A DNA stretch of 5,951 nt from Ruminococcus sp. UBA1366 (GTDB lineage: Bacteria; Bacillota; Clostridia; Oscillospirales; Ruminococcaceae). The stretch covers positions 5,670 to 11,620 of the forward strand of contig DBRO01000075.1 in assembly GCA_002306005.1 (NCBI GenBank), given 5' to 3'. The notes under the pieces are model-generated. The model saw nothing but the letters and a program-made list of their open reading frames with translations. It searched no databases and was not told where the DNA came from. Both the position numbers and the translations under genes were made by a program. Shown piece after piece: positions 1-4,533 of the stretch (positions are counted from its first letter, which is position 1; every line of letters begins with the position of its first letter).

Positions 1-405
1 GGCATTACGCTGGTTTTGGTGGCGTTTGCAAGCATTTCGCTGGTGGTATCATTGATTATGATCGGCATTATTACGTATATTTCCGTGATCGAACGCACGA
101 AGGAAATCGGTGTACTGCGGGCGTTGGGCGCACGGAAAAAGGATATCAGCCGGGTGTTCAATGCGGAAACCTTTATTATTGGAATGTCCTCCGGCATTCT
201 GGGAATTCTCTGTGCTTTCGGACTGACCTTCCCGGTGAACAGTTTCATCTACAAACAGACGGATTTGGCGGATGTGGCACAGCTGAATCCCCTGCATGCG
301 GCGTTTTTGATAGCGATCAGCGTTTTGCTTACGCTCATCGGCGGATTAATACCGGCACGCATTGCAGCGAAAAAGGATCCGGTCGAGGCATTGCGTTCAG
401 AATAA
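1..405 (+). CDS. FtsX/MacB-type ABC transporter permease, C-terminal fragment
   Basis: This is the last 134 codons of an open reading frame that enters from outside the window; the stop is TAA at 403-405. It reads as the end of an FtsX-like permease domain. A membrane helix spans about residues 3-28. It is followed by the cytoplasmic stretch ERTKEIGVLRALGA (31-44), the hallmark of MacB/FtsX permeases. Two more helices lie at about 58-80 and 98-118, and the protein closes with the typical ending PARIAAKKDPVEALR. Family members form the membrane part of ABC systems for peptide, antibiotic or lipoprotein export, or for signalling at the envelope. The substrate cannot be told from this end, and neither can whether an ATPase domain is fused upstream. 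A terminator follows 31 bases after the stop, so this gene ends its transcription unit and is not linked to the heme genes. The family call is firm; the function is open. Confidence 0.9.
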   Translation, partial: GITLVLVAFASISLVVSLIMIGIITYISVIERTKEIGVLRALGARKKDISRVFNAETFIIGMSSGILGILCAFGLTFPVNSFIYKQTDLADVAQLNPLHAAFLIAISVLLTLIGGLIPARIAAKKDPVEALRSE

Positions 406-435
406 CGCATTCATTCCGTAAAATTTTATAAAAAC

Positions 436-477
436 AATCAGGGTAAAATCGCACAAGCGAAATTATCCTGATTTTTT
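436..477 (+). terminator. Intrinsic terminator after the FtsX-type permease gene
   Basis: The arms ATCAGGGTAA (437-446) and TTATCCTGAT (463-472) pair over 10 bp with one G-T wobble. Inside them a second short stem, TCGC/GCGA around ACAA, closes the loop. The run of six T (472-477) directly follows. Stem, loop and U-tract together make a classic Rho-independent terminator, 31 bases after the permease stop. Confidence 0.88.
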
Positions 478-499
478 GTGAATAAACCAATATTTTGTG

Positions 500-528
500 T
501 TGACAAAATAAAATAATTTTTATATAAT
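500..528 (+). promoter_or_regulatory. Consensus sigma-A-type promoter for the NfeD-like gene
   Basis: TTGACA (500-505) and TATAAT (523-528) are both perfect matches to the housekeeping consensus, with the optimal 17-base spacer, which is A/T-only. The predicted transcription start is near 535. No clear operator overlaps it, so strong and largely constitutive transcription is expected; that is an inference from the match. Confidence 0.88.
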
Positions 529-615
529 ATAAACGGAAGGCAAATAAGTTTTAAAATTTGTTAATATAGGGCCGCATTTATGCGGAATCAAACGCAAAGG
601 ATCTGCGCGGTAAGC

Positions 616-623
616 GGAGGAGG
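616..623 (+). promoter_or_regulatory. Strong Shine-Dalgarno site that favours GTG 631 as the start
   Basis: GGAGGAGG (616-623) lies 7 bases upstream of a GTG at 631 that is in frame with the ATG at 580. The ATG has only AGGG (568-571) at 8 bases. The much better ribosome site lies inside the longer reading frame and argues for the shorter protein. Confidence 0.65.
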
Positions 624-630
624 GATTGCT

Positions 631-1182
631 GTGGTCGGTATATGGCTGGAAATGAGCATGATTGATCGGGTTTTGCACACGGTTGGGCTTGTGACGACGA
701 TTATGTTGTTGATTACGTTGGTTTCGTTTTTGTTGAATCAAGAGCCGACTGCGGCAATTACAGGAAAGGGACCGAGCATTGTACGAACGTTTTCCGTATT
801 TGGGCTTTCATTGTTTTTGTCGCAGTCTTGTTGGCTGGCGGTGATTATGCGGGAGAAAGGTTACGGAAATTTGGTTACCGGGGTAGCGGCGTTGCTTTCG
901 GGCGTGGCCATTGCAATTGCGATACCCTATATTATGAATATGGCGTATCGCTTGTACCGGATCAAACAGCATCAAAACGAAGCGGAAATTGGAATGTCCG
1001 GCTGTACAGAATCCCGGCTGGGAACGTGTCCGGAACAGGCGGGCACAGTAATGCTGGAAGTAGACGGGAAGCTTTGCCCATGCCACGCGATTTCCGCAGA
1101 GCAACTACCCATCGAGGCGGGAACCAATGTGGTTGTCCGCAGCGTGGAGGAAGGTCTTTTGGTTTGTGAATCCAGCGATTAA
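631..1182 (+). CDS. Small membrane protein with NfeD-like C-terminal domain
   Basis: From GTG 631 the protein is 183 residues; starting at ATG 580 would add 17 mostly polar residues with no clear role. Three hydrophobic segments are visible at about residues 14-35, 54-73 and 80-106. A basic linker (RLYRIKQHQ) and a soluble tail of about 75 residues follow. The tail, from about 137 (AGTVMLEVDG through IEAGTNVVVRSVEEGLLV), matches the pattern of the small OB-fold barrel ending NfeD-type proteins: a beta strand with 'DG', then 'I..GT.V.V..V...L.V'. NfeD proteins usually partner stomatin/flotillin-like membrane proteins in envelope organisation; no such partner is in the window. The tail carries five cysteines (125, 133, 149, 151, 179), including a C-P-C, which is unusual and could mean metal or disulfide chemistry. 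It is a single-gene unit with its own consensus promoter. The NfeD relation rests on pattern only. Confidence 0.75.
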   Translation: MVGIWLEMSMIDRVLHTVGLVTTIMLLITLVSFLLNQEPTAAITGKGPSIVRTFSVFGLSLFLSQSCWLAVIMREKGYGNLVTGVAALLSGVAIAIAIPYIMNMAYRLYRIKQHQNEAEIGMSGCTESRLGTCPEQAGTVMLEVDGKLCPCHAISAEQLPIEAGTNVVVRSVEEGLLVCESSD

Positions 1183-1212
1183 CAAGCATACTTCATAATC
1201 TCTCCATAACAA

Positions 1213-1255
1213 CAAACGCCGGAGGAAAGTCCATTGCGCTTTTCTCCGGCGTTTG
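1213..1255 (+). terminator. Long GC-rich hairpin after the NfeD-like gene, probable terminator lacking a U-tract
   Basis: CAAACGCCGGAG (1213-1224) pairs perfectly with CTCCGGCGTTTG (1244-1255). The stem continues with GAAAG/CTTTT (one G-T wobble), giving 17 bp around a 9-base loop. It starts 30 bases after the stop at 1182. What follows is CTGGTATTTG, not a run of T, so it may be a weak or factor-assisted terminator or an mRNA 3'-end stabiliser. A sharp, stable hairpin at this site supports an end-of-gene role. Confidence 0.55.
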
Positions 1256-1306
1256 CTGGTATTTGACACGGCAGGTTTCCCAATTTGGCGGAGGGTTATT
1301 ATAAAA

Positions 1307-1335
1307 AATTGTGAAAATCAGAGAATTTCACAATT
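1307..1335. repeat. 10-bp inverted repeat AATTGTGAAA / TTTCACAATT
   Basis: The arms 1307-1316 and 1326-1335 are perfect reverse complements around a 9-base centre. It lies just 3 bases before the first GTTGC dyad of the NEAT-gene regulatory region. It is A/T-rich with no U-tract after it, so an operator or protein site is as plausible as an RNA hairpin. The equivalent place in the second copy (2431-2459) keeps partial identity but not this perfect symmetry. Confidence 0.5.
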
Positions 1336-1338
1336 GGC

Positions 1339-1354
1339 GTTGCATCGTTGCAAC
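1339..1354. promoter_or_regulatory. Putative operator A1, GTTGCA-N4-TGCAAC
   Basis: GTTGCATCGTTGCAAC is a perfect 6+6 dyad with a 4-base centre. It is the distal member of a pair upstream of the NEAT gene, centred about 133 bases before the predicted transcription start. The same dyad type occurs at 1418, 2463 and 2542. I do not recognise the regulator. A dimeric helix-turn-helix protein would fit the symmetry. Confidence 0.65.
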
Positions 1355-1361
1355 TGCTGCG

Positions 1362-1386
1362 AAAATGCCGTAATTTCAGGCATTTT
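1362..1386. repeat. 8-bp inverted repeat AAAATGCC / GGCATTTT
   Basis: The arms 1362-1369 and 1379-1386 are perfect reverse complements around a 9-base centre. They lie inside the conserved block after operator A1. In the second copy (2486-2510) the right arm is nearly kept (GGCGTTTT) while the left arm has drifted, so the right arm may be the selected half. There is no transcription unit just upstream, so a terminator role is less likely than protein binding or DNA bending. Confidence 0.4.
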
Positions 1387-1417
1387 ACTTTGATAAGTTG
1401 AGAAAAAGTGCGAGTTT

Positions 1418-1433
1418 GTAGCGTGCGCGCAAC
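1418..1433. promoter_or_regulatory. Putative operator A2, imperfect GTAGCG-N4-CGCAAC
   Basis: GTAGCGTGCGCGCAAC fits GTTGCR-N4-YGCAAC with one base off in the left arm. It starts exactly 79 bp after A1 and ends 34 bases before the -10 box, so it sits just upstream of the -35 element, centred near -54. The bases after it, AAATTGAGG, are repeated after operator B2 as AAATTCAGG. The position suits an activator, or one arm of a looped repressor. Confidence 0.6.
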
Positions 1434-1444
1434 AAATTGAGGGG

Positions 1445-1473
1445 TTCTCACTTCTTTTTTTGTATGCTATAAT
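1445..1473 (+). promoter_or_regulatory. Extended -10 promoter of the NEAT gene
   Basis: TATAAT (1468-1473) is preceded by TGC (1465-1467), an extended -10 motif. The -35 candidate TTCTCA (1445-1450) is 17 bases upstream and matches TTGACA at only 4 of 6 positions. A weak -35 with operators just upstream suggests a regulated promoter. The predicted start is near 1480, giving a leader of about 100 bases. Confidence 0.72.
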
Positions 1474-1480
1474 GAATTTG

Positions 1481-1498
1481 CAGGGCGGATTAGCCCTG
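1481..1498 (+). promoter_or_regulatory. Hairpin at the predicted 5' end of the NEAT mRNA
   Basis: CAGGGC (1481-1486) and GCCCTG (1493-1498) form a perfect 6-bp stem around GGATTA. It begins at or within a base or two of the predicted transcription start. It could protect the mRNA 5' end, or on the DNA level be a repressor site across the start. The shp operon has a similar 6-bp hairpin at the same relative place with a different sequence. Confidence 0.5.
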
Positions 1499-1512
1499 AA
1501 AATAACTGTTGG

Positions 1513-1547
1513 AACTGGCGGGAAGCCATTTTTTTGCCACGCTAGTT
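1513..1547 (+). promoter_or_regulatory. Mutually exclusive leader hairpins, possible attenuator
   Basis: Two overlapping structures are possible. The short one pairs TGGC (1516-1519) with GCCA (1525-1528) and is followed at once by seven T (1529-1535), resembling a weak terminator. The long one pairs AACTGGCG (1513-1520) with CGCTAGTT (1540-1547), 8 bp with one wobble, and would prevent the short stem. This is the layout of terminator/antiterminator control, but the 4-bp stem is weak and no known riboswitch or leader peptide is recognised. Confidence 0.3.
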
Positions 1548-1579
1548 AGCATACAGTAACTTAAAAGGGAGGAACTGCT

Positions 1580-2413
1580 ATGAAAAGAGCCGGAAGTATG
1601 ATCCGGAAAACAATCAGCGCGATGACCGCAGTTGCCATTGCGGCAAGTGTGAATATCAGCGGCGTATTTGCTGCGGATACAACGTACAGTGTATCCAATG
1701 ATACCATCGTGCTGAAAACACAGGATGCGGCATTCAGTGCGGCGGATTCGGTTAGTATTGACGTAAAAACCGCGGCGGAAGGATTCCATGACTATGTGCT
1801 GGAACAAGCAAACGTTCAGCCATTTACCACAAGAATGTACGGGAAACACGGCGTTTCTGTGGAGATTTCAGTAAAGGACAGCGCGGGCGAAGCGCTCGCT
1901 TACAAAGGCAATCTGGAGGTCAGCTATAAAATTCCGGATAGCTGGGACCAGTCGCACGGTATTGCTGTGGCGTATTTGACAACAGGCTATATTGGAACGT
2001 TGAAACTAATGTCATACTCCGCCATTTCATCCGTGGAAATTAAGGACGGGTATGCGGTATTTACGATGCCGTTTAATAGCGAAACTTCTGAGGATCAAAC
2101 GAAGCTGTTGATTCAGGAAGATGTCGTTGCAGCTGATGTAAATGCGTTATCGGACGGCGTTTATCAGGTTGGTATCAGTATGTTCAAGGATTTACAGACC
2201 AAAGCGATTTCAATGGCTGTAAATACCATGAATTCTGATGCGATGTATATCGTCGATGGGGACAAGCGCTACCTGAAATTGCATTTCAATAAGGGCGTTG
2301 TCTTAAATTTACCGGCATTCCTAAATAAAATCTATGCAGTAGACGGAGAGGATTCAAATAAAATACTGACACCGGGCATATGCCGGAAAGCACGGCGATT
2401 TTTACAATTCTGA
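1580..2413 (+). CDS. Secreted NEAT-domain (heme-binding type) protein, C-terminally truncated
   Basis: The ATG at 1580 has an excellent ribosome site (AGGGAGG, 1566-1572, 7 bases away). The 277-residue product begins with a signal peptide: basic MKRAGSMIRK, a hydrophobic core, and likely cleavage after VFA (31). Residues about 35-180 form a beta-rich domain ending in strands like LEVSYKIPDSW and YAVFTMPF, which I cannot assign. From about 189 a NEAT domain begins, with DGVYQVGISMFKD (192-204), AISMAVNTM (209-217), then YIVDGDKRYLKLHF (223-236). NEAT domains are about 120 residues and bind heme through a late Y-x-x-x-Y segment. Here the domain breaks off near 262 and the frame ends in an un-NEAT-like basic tail (ICRKARRFLQF). 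The second half of the domain, the heme tyrosines, and any membrane or sortase anchor are missing. It may be a secreted remnant, or a pseudogene cut by the arrival of the second promoter copy. Some NEAT domains bind hemoproteins rather than heme, so activity is not excluded. Confidence 0.82.
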   Translation: MKRAGSMIRKTISAMTAVAIAASVNISGVFAADTTYSVSNDTIVLKTQDAAFSAADSVSIDVKTAAEGFHDYVLEQANVQPFTTRMYGKHGVSVEISVKDSAGEALAYKGNLEVSYKIPDSWDQSHGIAVAYLTTGYIGTLKLMSYSAISSVEIKDGYAVFTMPFNSETSEDQTKLLIQEDVVAADVNALSDGVYQVGISMFKDLQTKAISMAVNTMNSDAMYIVDGDKRYLKLHFNKGVVLNLPAFLNKIYAVDGEDSNKILTPGICRKARRFLQF

Positions 2414-2431
2414 TTTGATTTCGGGAAGAAT

Positions 2432-2452
2432 TCTGTGGAAACCGCAGATTTT
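2432..2452 (+). terminator. Possible intrinsic terminator after the NEAT gene
   Basis: TCTGTGG (2432-2438) pairs with CCGCAGA (2442-2448), 7 bp with one wobble and a tight AAA loop, followed by four T (2449-2452). It lies 18 bases after the stop at 2413. The stem and U-tract are modest. The segment also partly aligns with copy A (around 1308-1328), so it may be a side effect of the duplicated region. Confidence 0.45.
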
Positions 2453-2462
2453 GAAAAAAGTT

Positions 2463-2478
2463 GTTGCGTTGCTGCAAC
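2463..2478. promoter_or_regulatory. Putative operator B1, GTTGCG-N4-TGCAAC
   Basis: GTTGCGTTGCTGCAAC fits GTTGCR-N4-YGCAAC with one non-complementary position between the arms. It is the distal site of the shp operon pair and aligns base for base with A1 (13 of 16 identical). Confidence 0.62.
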
Positions 2479-2541
2479 TCTTGGCAAAGCACTGTGATTC
2501 CGGGCGTTTTACGGCAAAAAACAGAAGCTTGCTTAGCACGT

Positions 2542-2557
2542 GTTGCATTGGTGCAAC
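2542..2557. promoter_or_regulatory. Putative operator B2, GTTGCA-N4-TGCAAC
   Basis: GTTGCATTGGTGCAAC is a perfect 6+6 dyad starting 79 bp after B1. It ends 33 bases before the -10 box of the shp operon, centred near -53. It aligns with A2, and the flank AAATTCAGG is shared except for one base. Confidence 0.66.
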
Positions 2558-2567
2558 AAATTCAGGC

Positions 2568-2596
2568 TTTACTCTGGGGGCAAGCGGGTTTATAAT
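2568..2596 (+). promoter_or_regulatory. Promoter of the shp-isdE-permease-ATPase operon
   Basis: TATAAT (2591-2596) is perfect. The -35 candidate TTTACT (2568-2573) is 17 bases upstream and matches TTGACA at 4 of 6 positions. The spacer is strikingly G-rich (GGGGG, GCGGG). As at the NEAT promoter, a weak -35 downstream of paired dyads suggests control by a regulator. The predicted start is near 2603, giving a leader of about 60 bases. Confidence 0.72.
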
Positions 2597-2604
2597 AGCA
2601 TTAG

Positions 2605-2620
2605 GTTAGCAAGAGCTAAC
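2605..2620 (+). promoter_or_regulatory. Dyad GTTAGC-AAGA-GCTAAC at the shp operon transcription start
   Basis: The 6-bp arms (2605-2610, 2615-2620) are perfect around AAGA and lie right at the predicted mRNA 5' end. With the preceding bases, the left side reads TTAGGTTAGC, which resembles one half of the DtxR/IdeR iron-box consensus. The 4-base insertion and the poor right flank (AAAGC instead of CTAA) make a true iron box doubtful. An RNA 5' hairpin is the simpler reading. Confidence 0.45.
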
Positions 2621-2662
2621 AAAGCTTGTTGATAAAACTGCAATTGAAAGGAACGAATTTAA

Positions 2663-3616
2663 GTGAATAGAATCGCAGACTTTTTGAAAAACCTTGTTTG
2701 CGGGATGACAGCAGTGCTCGTCTTTATGGCGGGCATTGCCGTTATTCCCGCATTTGCCGAAGCCGGCAGTGTTTCTATTGCCACGCTGACGCCGCATTAC
2801 AAAAATCCCGCCACCGGCGAAATTGAGGATTCCGGCGGGGAAAGCTCTGCCGTGCTGGGACAGTCTATGACGGAGAGTGCTACCCATACGCAGGCATTGG
2901 TAGAAAAAACAGATTCCGGTCAGCTTTATGTAACAGTCCGGCTGAAGTTGATGGATAATATTGAAGATCCAAAATTTCAGGTGTCAGATTCGTCCGGAAA
3001 GAAGTTTCGATCCGTAAGCGCGGCAACCATGCAGGAAAACTATACGGATAATACCGCGGATTTCCGGATGGAAGTTCATTCGGAACAAGATATCATTCGC
3101 TGTGCCATGCGTGTTGTGCCAATGGGGCGCGATGTGGTGTTTTATATGACACTTTCAGATTTGCAGGCGGGCTCTGGCGATTTTATCGTCAGTGTAAAGC
3201 AAGTACAGCAAACGGAAAGCACAAAAAAACCTGCTGGAACTACCAAAAAGAAAACGGAAACGGGTTCTAAAACCACCACCAACCAGACAACCGCAGAACA
3301 GCAAACAACCACTCGCCAAAACCAAAACAGCACAACAAAGCAAACATCCGCTGCCGGAGCAATTACAACGGAGAAAACAACCACGTCCGTACAGTCCACC
3401 ACTGCCGCAACCACGCCGACACCAGCCAATGGTACGACTGTGCAGGGCATTGCGGAATTCGATGCCGGCGGCGATGCCGTAACGGAACAATCCGCAGGGG
3501 AATCTAAAGAGAACGCAGATTCCAGCAAAACAGGCGTGATTGTGCTGATTTGTGTGGGCGCAGCCGCAGTAGCGGTTACGATTGTATGGGTTGTCCATCG
3601 CAGACGGCGCGGATAA
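2663..3616 (+). CDS. shp: Shp-like heme-binding cell-surface protein, membrane anchored
   Basis: The 317-residue product starts at GTG 2663, with AAAGGA (2647-2652) 10 bases upstream. A signal peptide covers residues 1-32 (hydrophobic core, cleavage likely after AFA). Residues about 35-187 read as the Shp heme-binding domain: HYKNPATGEIEDSGGE (45-60), GQSM (66-69), TADFRMEV (131-138) and PMGRDVVFY (153-161). Streptococcus pyogenes Shp holds heme between two methionines, Met66 and Met153. M69 and M154 here lie in the matching motifs and are the expected ligands. A Thr/Lys/Gln-rich spacer (about 188-260) probably spans the cell wall. The protein ends in one helix (290-311) and a basic HRRRRG tail, with no LPXTG, so it is held in the membrane. 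It is first in an operon and would pass heme to the IsdE-like lipoprotein encoded next, as Shp does to HtsA. The stop codon overlaps the next gene's ribosome site. Confidence 0.88.
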   Translation: MNRIADFLKNLVCGMTAVLVFMAGIAVIPAFAEAGSVSIATLTPHYKNPATGEIEDSGGESSAVLGQSMTESATHTQALVEKTDSGQLYVTVRLKLMDNIEDPKFQVSDSSGKKFRSVSAATMQENYTDNTADFRMEVHSEQDIIRCAMRVVPMGRDVVFYMTLSDLQAGSGDFIVSVKQVQQTESTKKPAGTTKKKTETGSKTTTNQTTAEQQTTTRQNQNSTTKQTSAAGAITTEKTTTSVQSTTAATTPTPANGTTVQGIAEFDAGGDAVTEQSAGESKENADSSKTGVIVLICVGAAAVAVTIVWVVHRRRRG

Positions 3617-3627
3617 GGAGTGTGCAG

Positions 3628-4533
3628 ATGAAAAGAAGTTTTAAGAAAATCCTGTGCGGAGCGCTTGCTGCGGCGCTTTGTGTTTCGGCGGCAGGCTGCG
3701 TGGATCAGCATCCTGAACAAAACAGCATGGACAGCGCGCAGGCGCTGCGCTTGATTGCCACCTCACCGGCGGTTGCAGATATTTGCGATAAGCTGGAGCT
3801 GGACTTGGTTGGCGTGTGCTCGTCCTCAGTCAGTACAATTCCGGCGCGGTATGCAGGGGCAACACAGGTGGGAACCGCCATGTCGCCGGATTCAGAAATT
3901 GTAAAATCGCTGAATCCGGACTATGTGCTTTCCCCCAACAGCTTGCAGGGGGATTTGCAGCCGAAATACGCTGCCATCGGGGTGCAGTCAATTTTTTTGA
4001 ATCTGCGCAGCGTGGAGGGGATGTATGCATCCATTGAAGCTTTGGGAGAGAAATTTGATCGGCAGGCACAAGCGCAGGCATTGGTTACGGAATACAACAT
4101 CTTTATGGAGGAATACCGTGAGAAAAATGCTGGAAAAGAAGCCCCAACGGTGCTGATTCTTATGGGGCTGCCCGGCTCTTACATTGTGGCGACGGAGGCA
4201 AGTTATGTGGGCAGCTTAGTCAAGCTTGCCGGTGGGGTGAATGTGTATGCCGGAGAAACCGACGAGTTCCTGAACGCCAATACCGAGGATATGCAAAAGC
4301 GCGATCCGGACATCATTCTGCGCTGCGCCCATGCGCTGCCGGAGGAGGTTGTGGAAATGTTTCAGGAAGAATTTGCGGAAAACGACATCTGGCAGCATTT
4401 TCGTGCCGTGCAAGAGAACCACGTGTATGATTTGTCCTACGATAAATTTGGCATGAGCGCGAAGTTTAATTACCCTGAGGCGTTGGAGGAATTGCAGCCG
4501 ATTCTTTATGGGCAAACGGAGGCGGGCACATGA
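3628..4533 (+). CDS. isdE: IsdE-like heme-binding lipoprotein of an ABC importer
   Basis: The start is ATG 3628 (301 residues), set by AAGGAG (3615-3620) 7 bases upstream; this site overlaps the shp stop. An upstream in-frame ATG at 3550 lies inside shp and is rejected. Residues 1-24 are a lipoprotein signal with lipobox SAAGC, so C24 would carry the lipid. The rest is a two-lobed periplasmic-binding-type fold. AMSPDSEIVKSLNPDYVLSP (84-103) contains M85, matching the heme-ligand methionine of S. aureus IsdE (Met78). RCAHALPEEVVEMFQEEF (232-249) contains H235, matching its ligand His229. Both ligands being present argues for heme rather than siderophore as cargo. Length is normal for the family. 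The protein would receive heme from the Shp-like protein and deliver it to the permease; the next gene overlaps it by 4 bases (ATGA). Confidence 0.92.
   Translation: MKRSFKKILCGALAAALCVSAAGCVDQHPEQNSMDSAQALRLIATSPAVADICDKLELDLVGVCSSSVSTIPARYAGATQVGTAMSPDSEIVKSLNPDYVLSPNSLQGDLQPKYAAIGVQSIFLNLRSVEGMYASIEALGEKFDRQAQAQALVTEYNIFMEEYREKNAGKEAPTVLILMGLPGSYIVATEASYVGSLVKLAGGVNVYAGETDEFLNANTEDMQKRDPDIILRCAHALPEEVVEMFQEEFAENDIWQHFRAVQENHVYDLSYDKFGMSAKFNYPEALEELQPILYGQTEAGT

Larger units (their letters stand above)
1310..1443 (+). repeat. Duplicated regulatory segment, copy A (upstream of the NEAT gene)
   Basis: This stretch aligns without gaps to 2434-2567 at a constant offset of 1124 bases. The best parts are 1339-1388 (35 of 50 bases identical by hand count) and 1418-1442 (19 of 25). 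The 29 bases between them (1389-1417) match at chance level (8 of 29), yet their length is exactly kept. Identity is weaker at 1310-1338. Keeping both ends and the spacing while the middle has diverged is what selection on protein binding would leave after a promoter duplication. Confidence 0.7.
2434..2567 (+). repeat. Duplicated regulatory segment, copy B (upstream of the shp operon)
   Basis: This is the partner of 1310-1443, ungapped at offset 1124. It carries the same two dyads at the same 79-bp spacing and the shared block GGCGTTTTAC (GGCATTTTAC in copy A). It begins about 20 bases after the stop of the truncated NEAT gene, so the copy boundary lies close to where the NEAT domain is broken. 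Confidence 0.7.

Noticed and set aside
1263..1302. TTGACA at 1263-1268 as a promoter for the NEAT gene or a small RNA
   Set aside because: No -10 lies at 16-18 bases; the first TATTAT (1297-1302) is 28 bases away. The 1445-1473 promoter is far better placed.
1390..1400. TTTGATAAG and similar A/T-rich stretches as a Fur box
   Set aside because: No 7-1-7 or NATWAT hexamer arrangement is present around either promoter; the recurrent signal is the GTTGC dyad.
2381..2403. Hairpin GCCG/CGGC followed by GATTTTT inside the end of the NEAT reading frame
   Set aside because: The stem is only 4 bp and lies upstream of the stop codon. The 2432-2452 hairpin is a better, though still modest, terminator candidate.
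2415..2609. Plus-strand open frame between the NEAT gene and shp
   Set aside because: It starts at TTG without a ribosome site, covers both dyads and the TATAAT of the shp promoter, and its product resembles no protein. It also does not supply the missing half of the NEAT domain.
3250..3450. Thr-rich repeat tract as a CRISPR or tandem repeat array
   Set aside because: There are no regular repeat units or spacers. It is a codon-level effect of a low-complexity Thr/Gln/Lys wall-spanning spacer.
3550..3627. Upstream ATG at 3550 for the IsdE-like lipoprotein
   Set aside because: It would lie inside shp and put 26 arginine/serine-rich residues before an otherwise perfect lipoprotein signal. ATG 3628 has the proper ribosome site.
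3142..3720. Long minus-strand open frames (3142-3720 and 3155-3598)
   Set aside because: They are antisense to the Thr/Lys-rich spacer and membrane tail of the Shp-like gene. Their low-complexity Val/Cys/Phe content is what the ACA/ACC repeats give on the other strand. No ribosome site or domain is seen.
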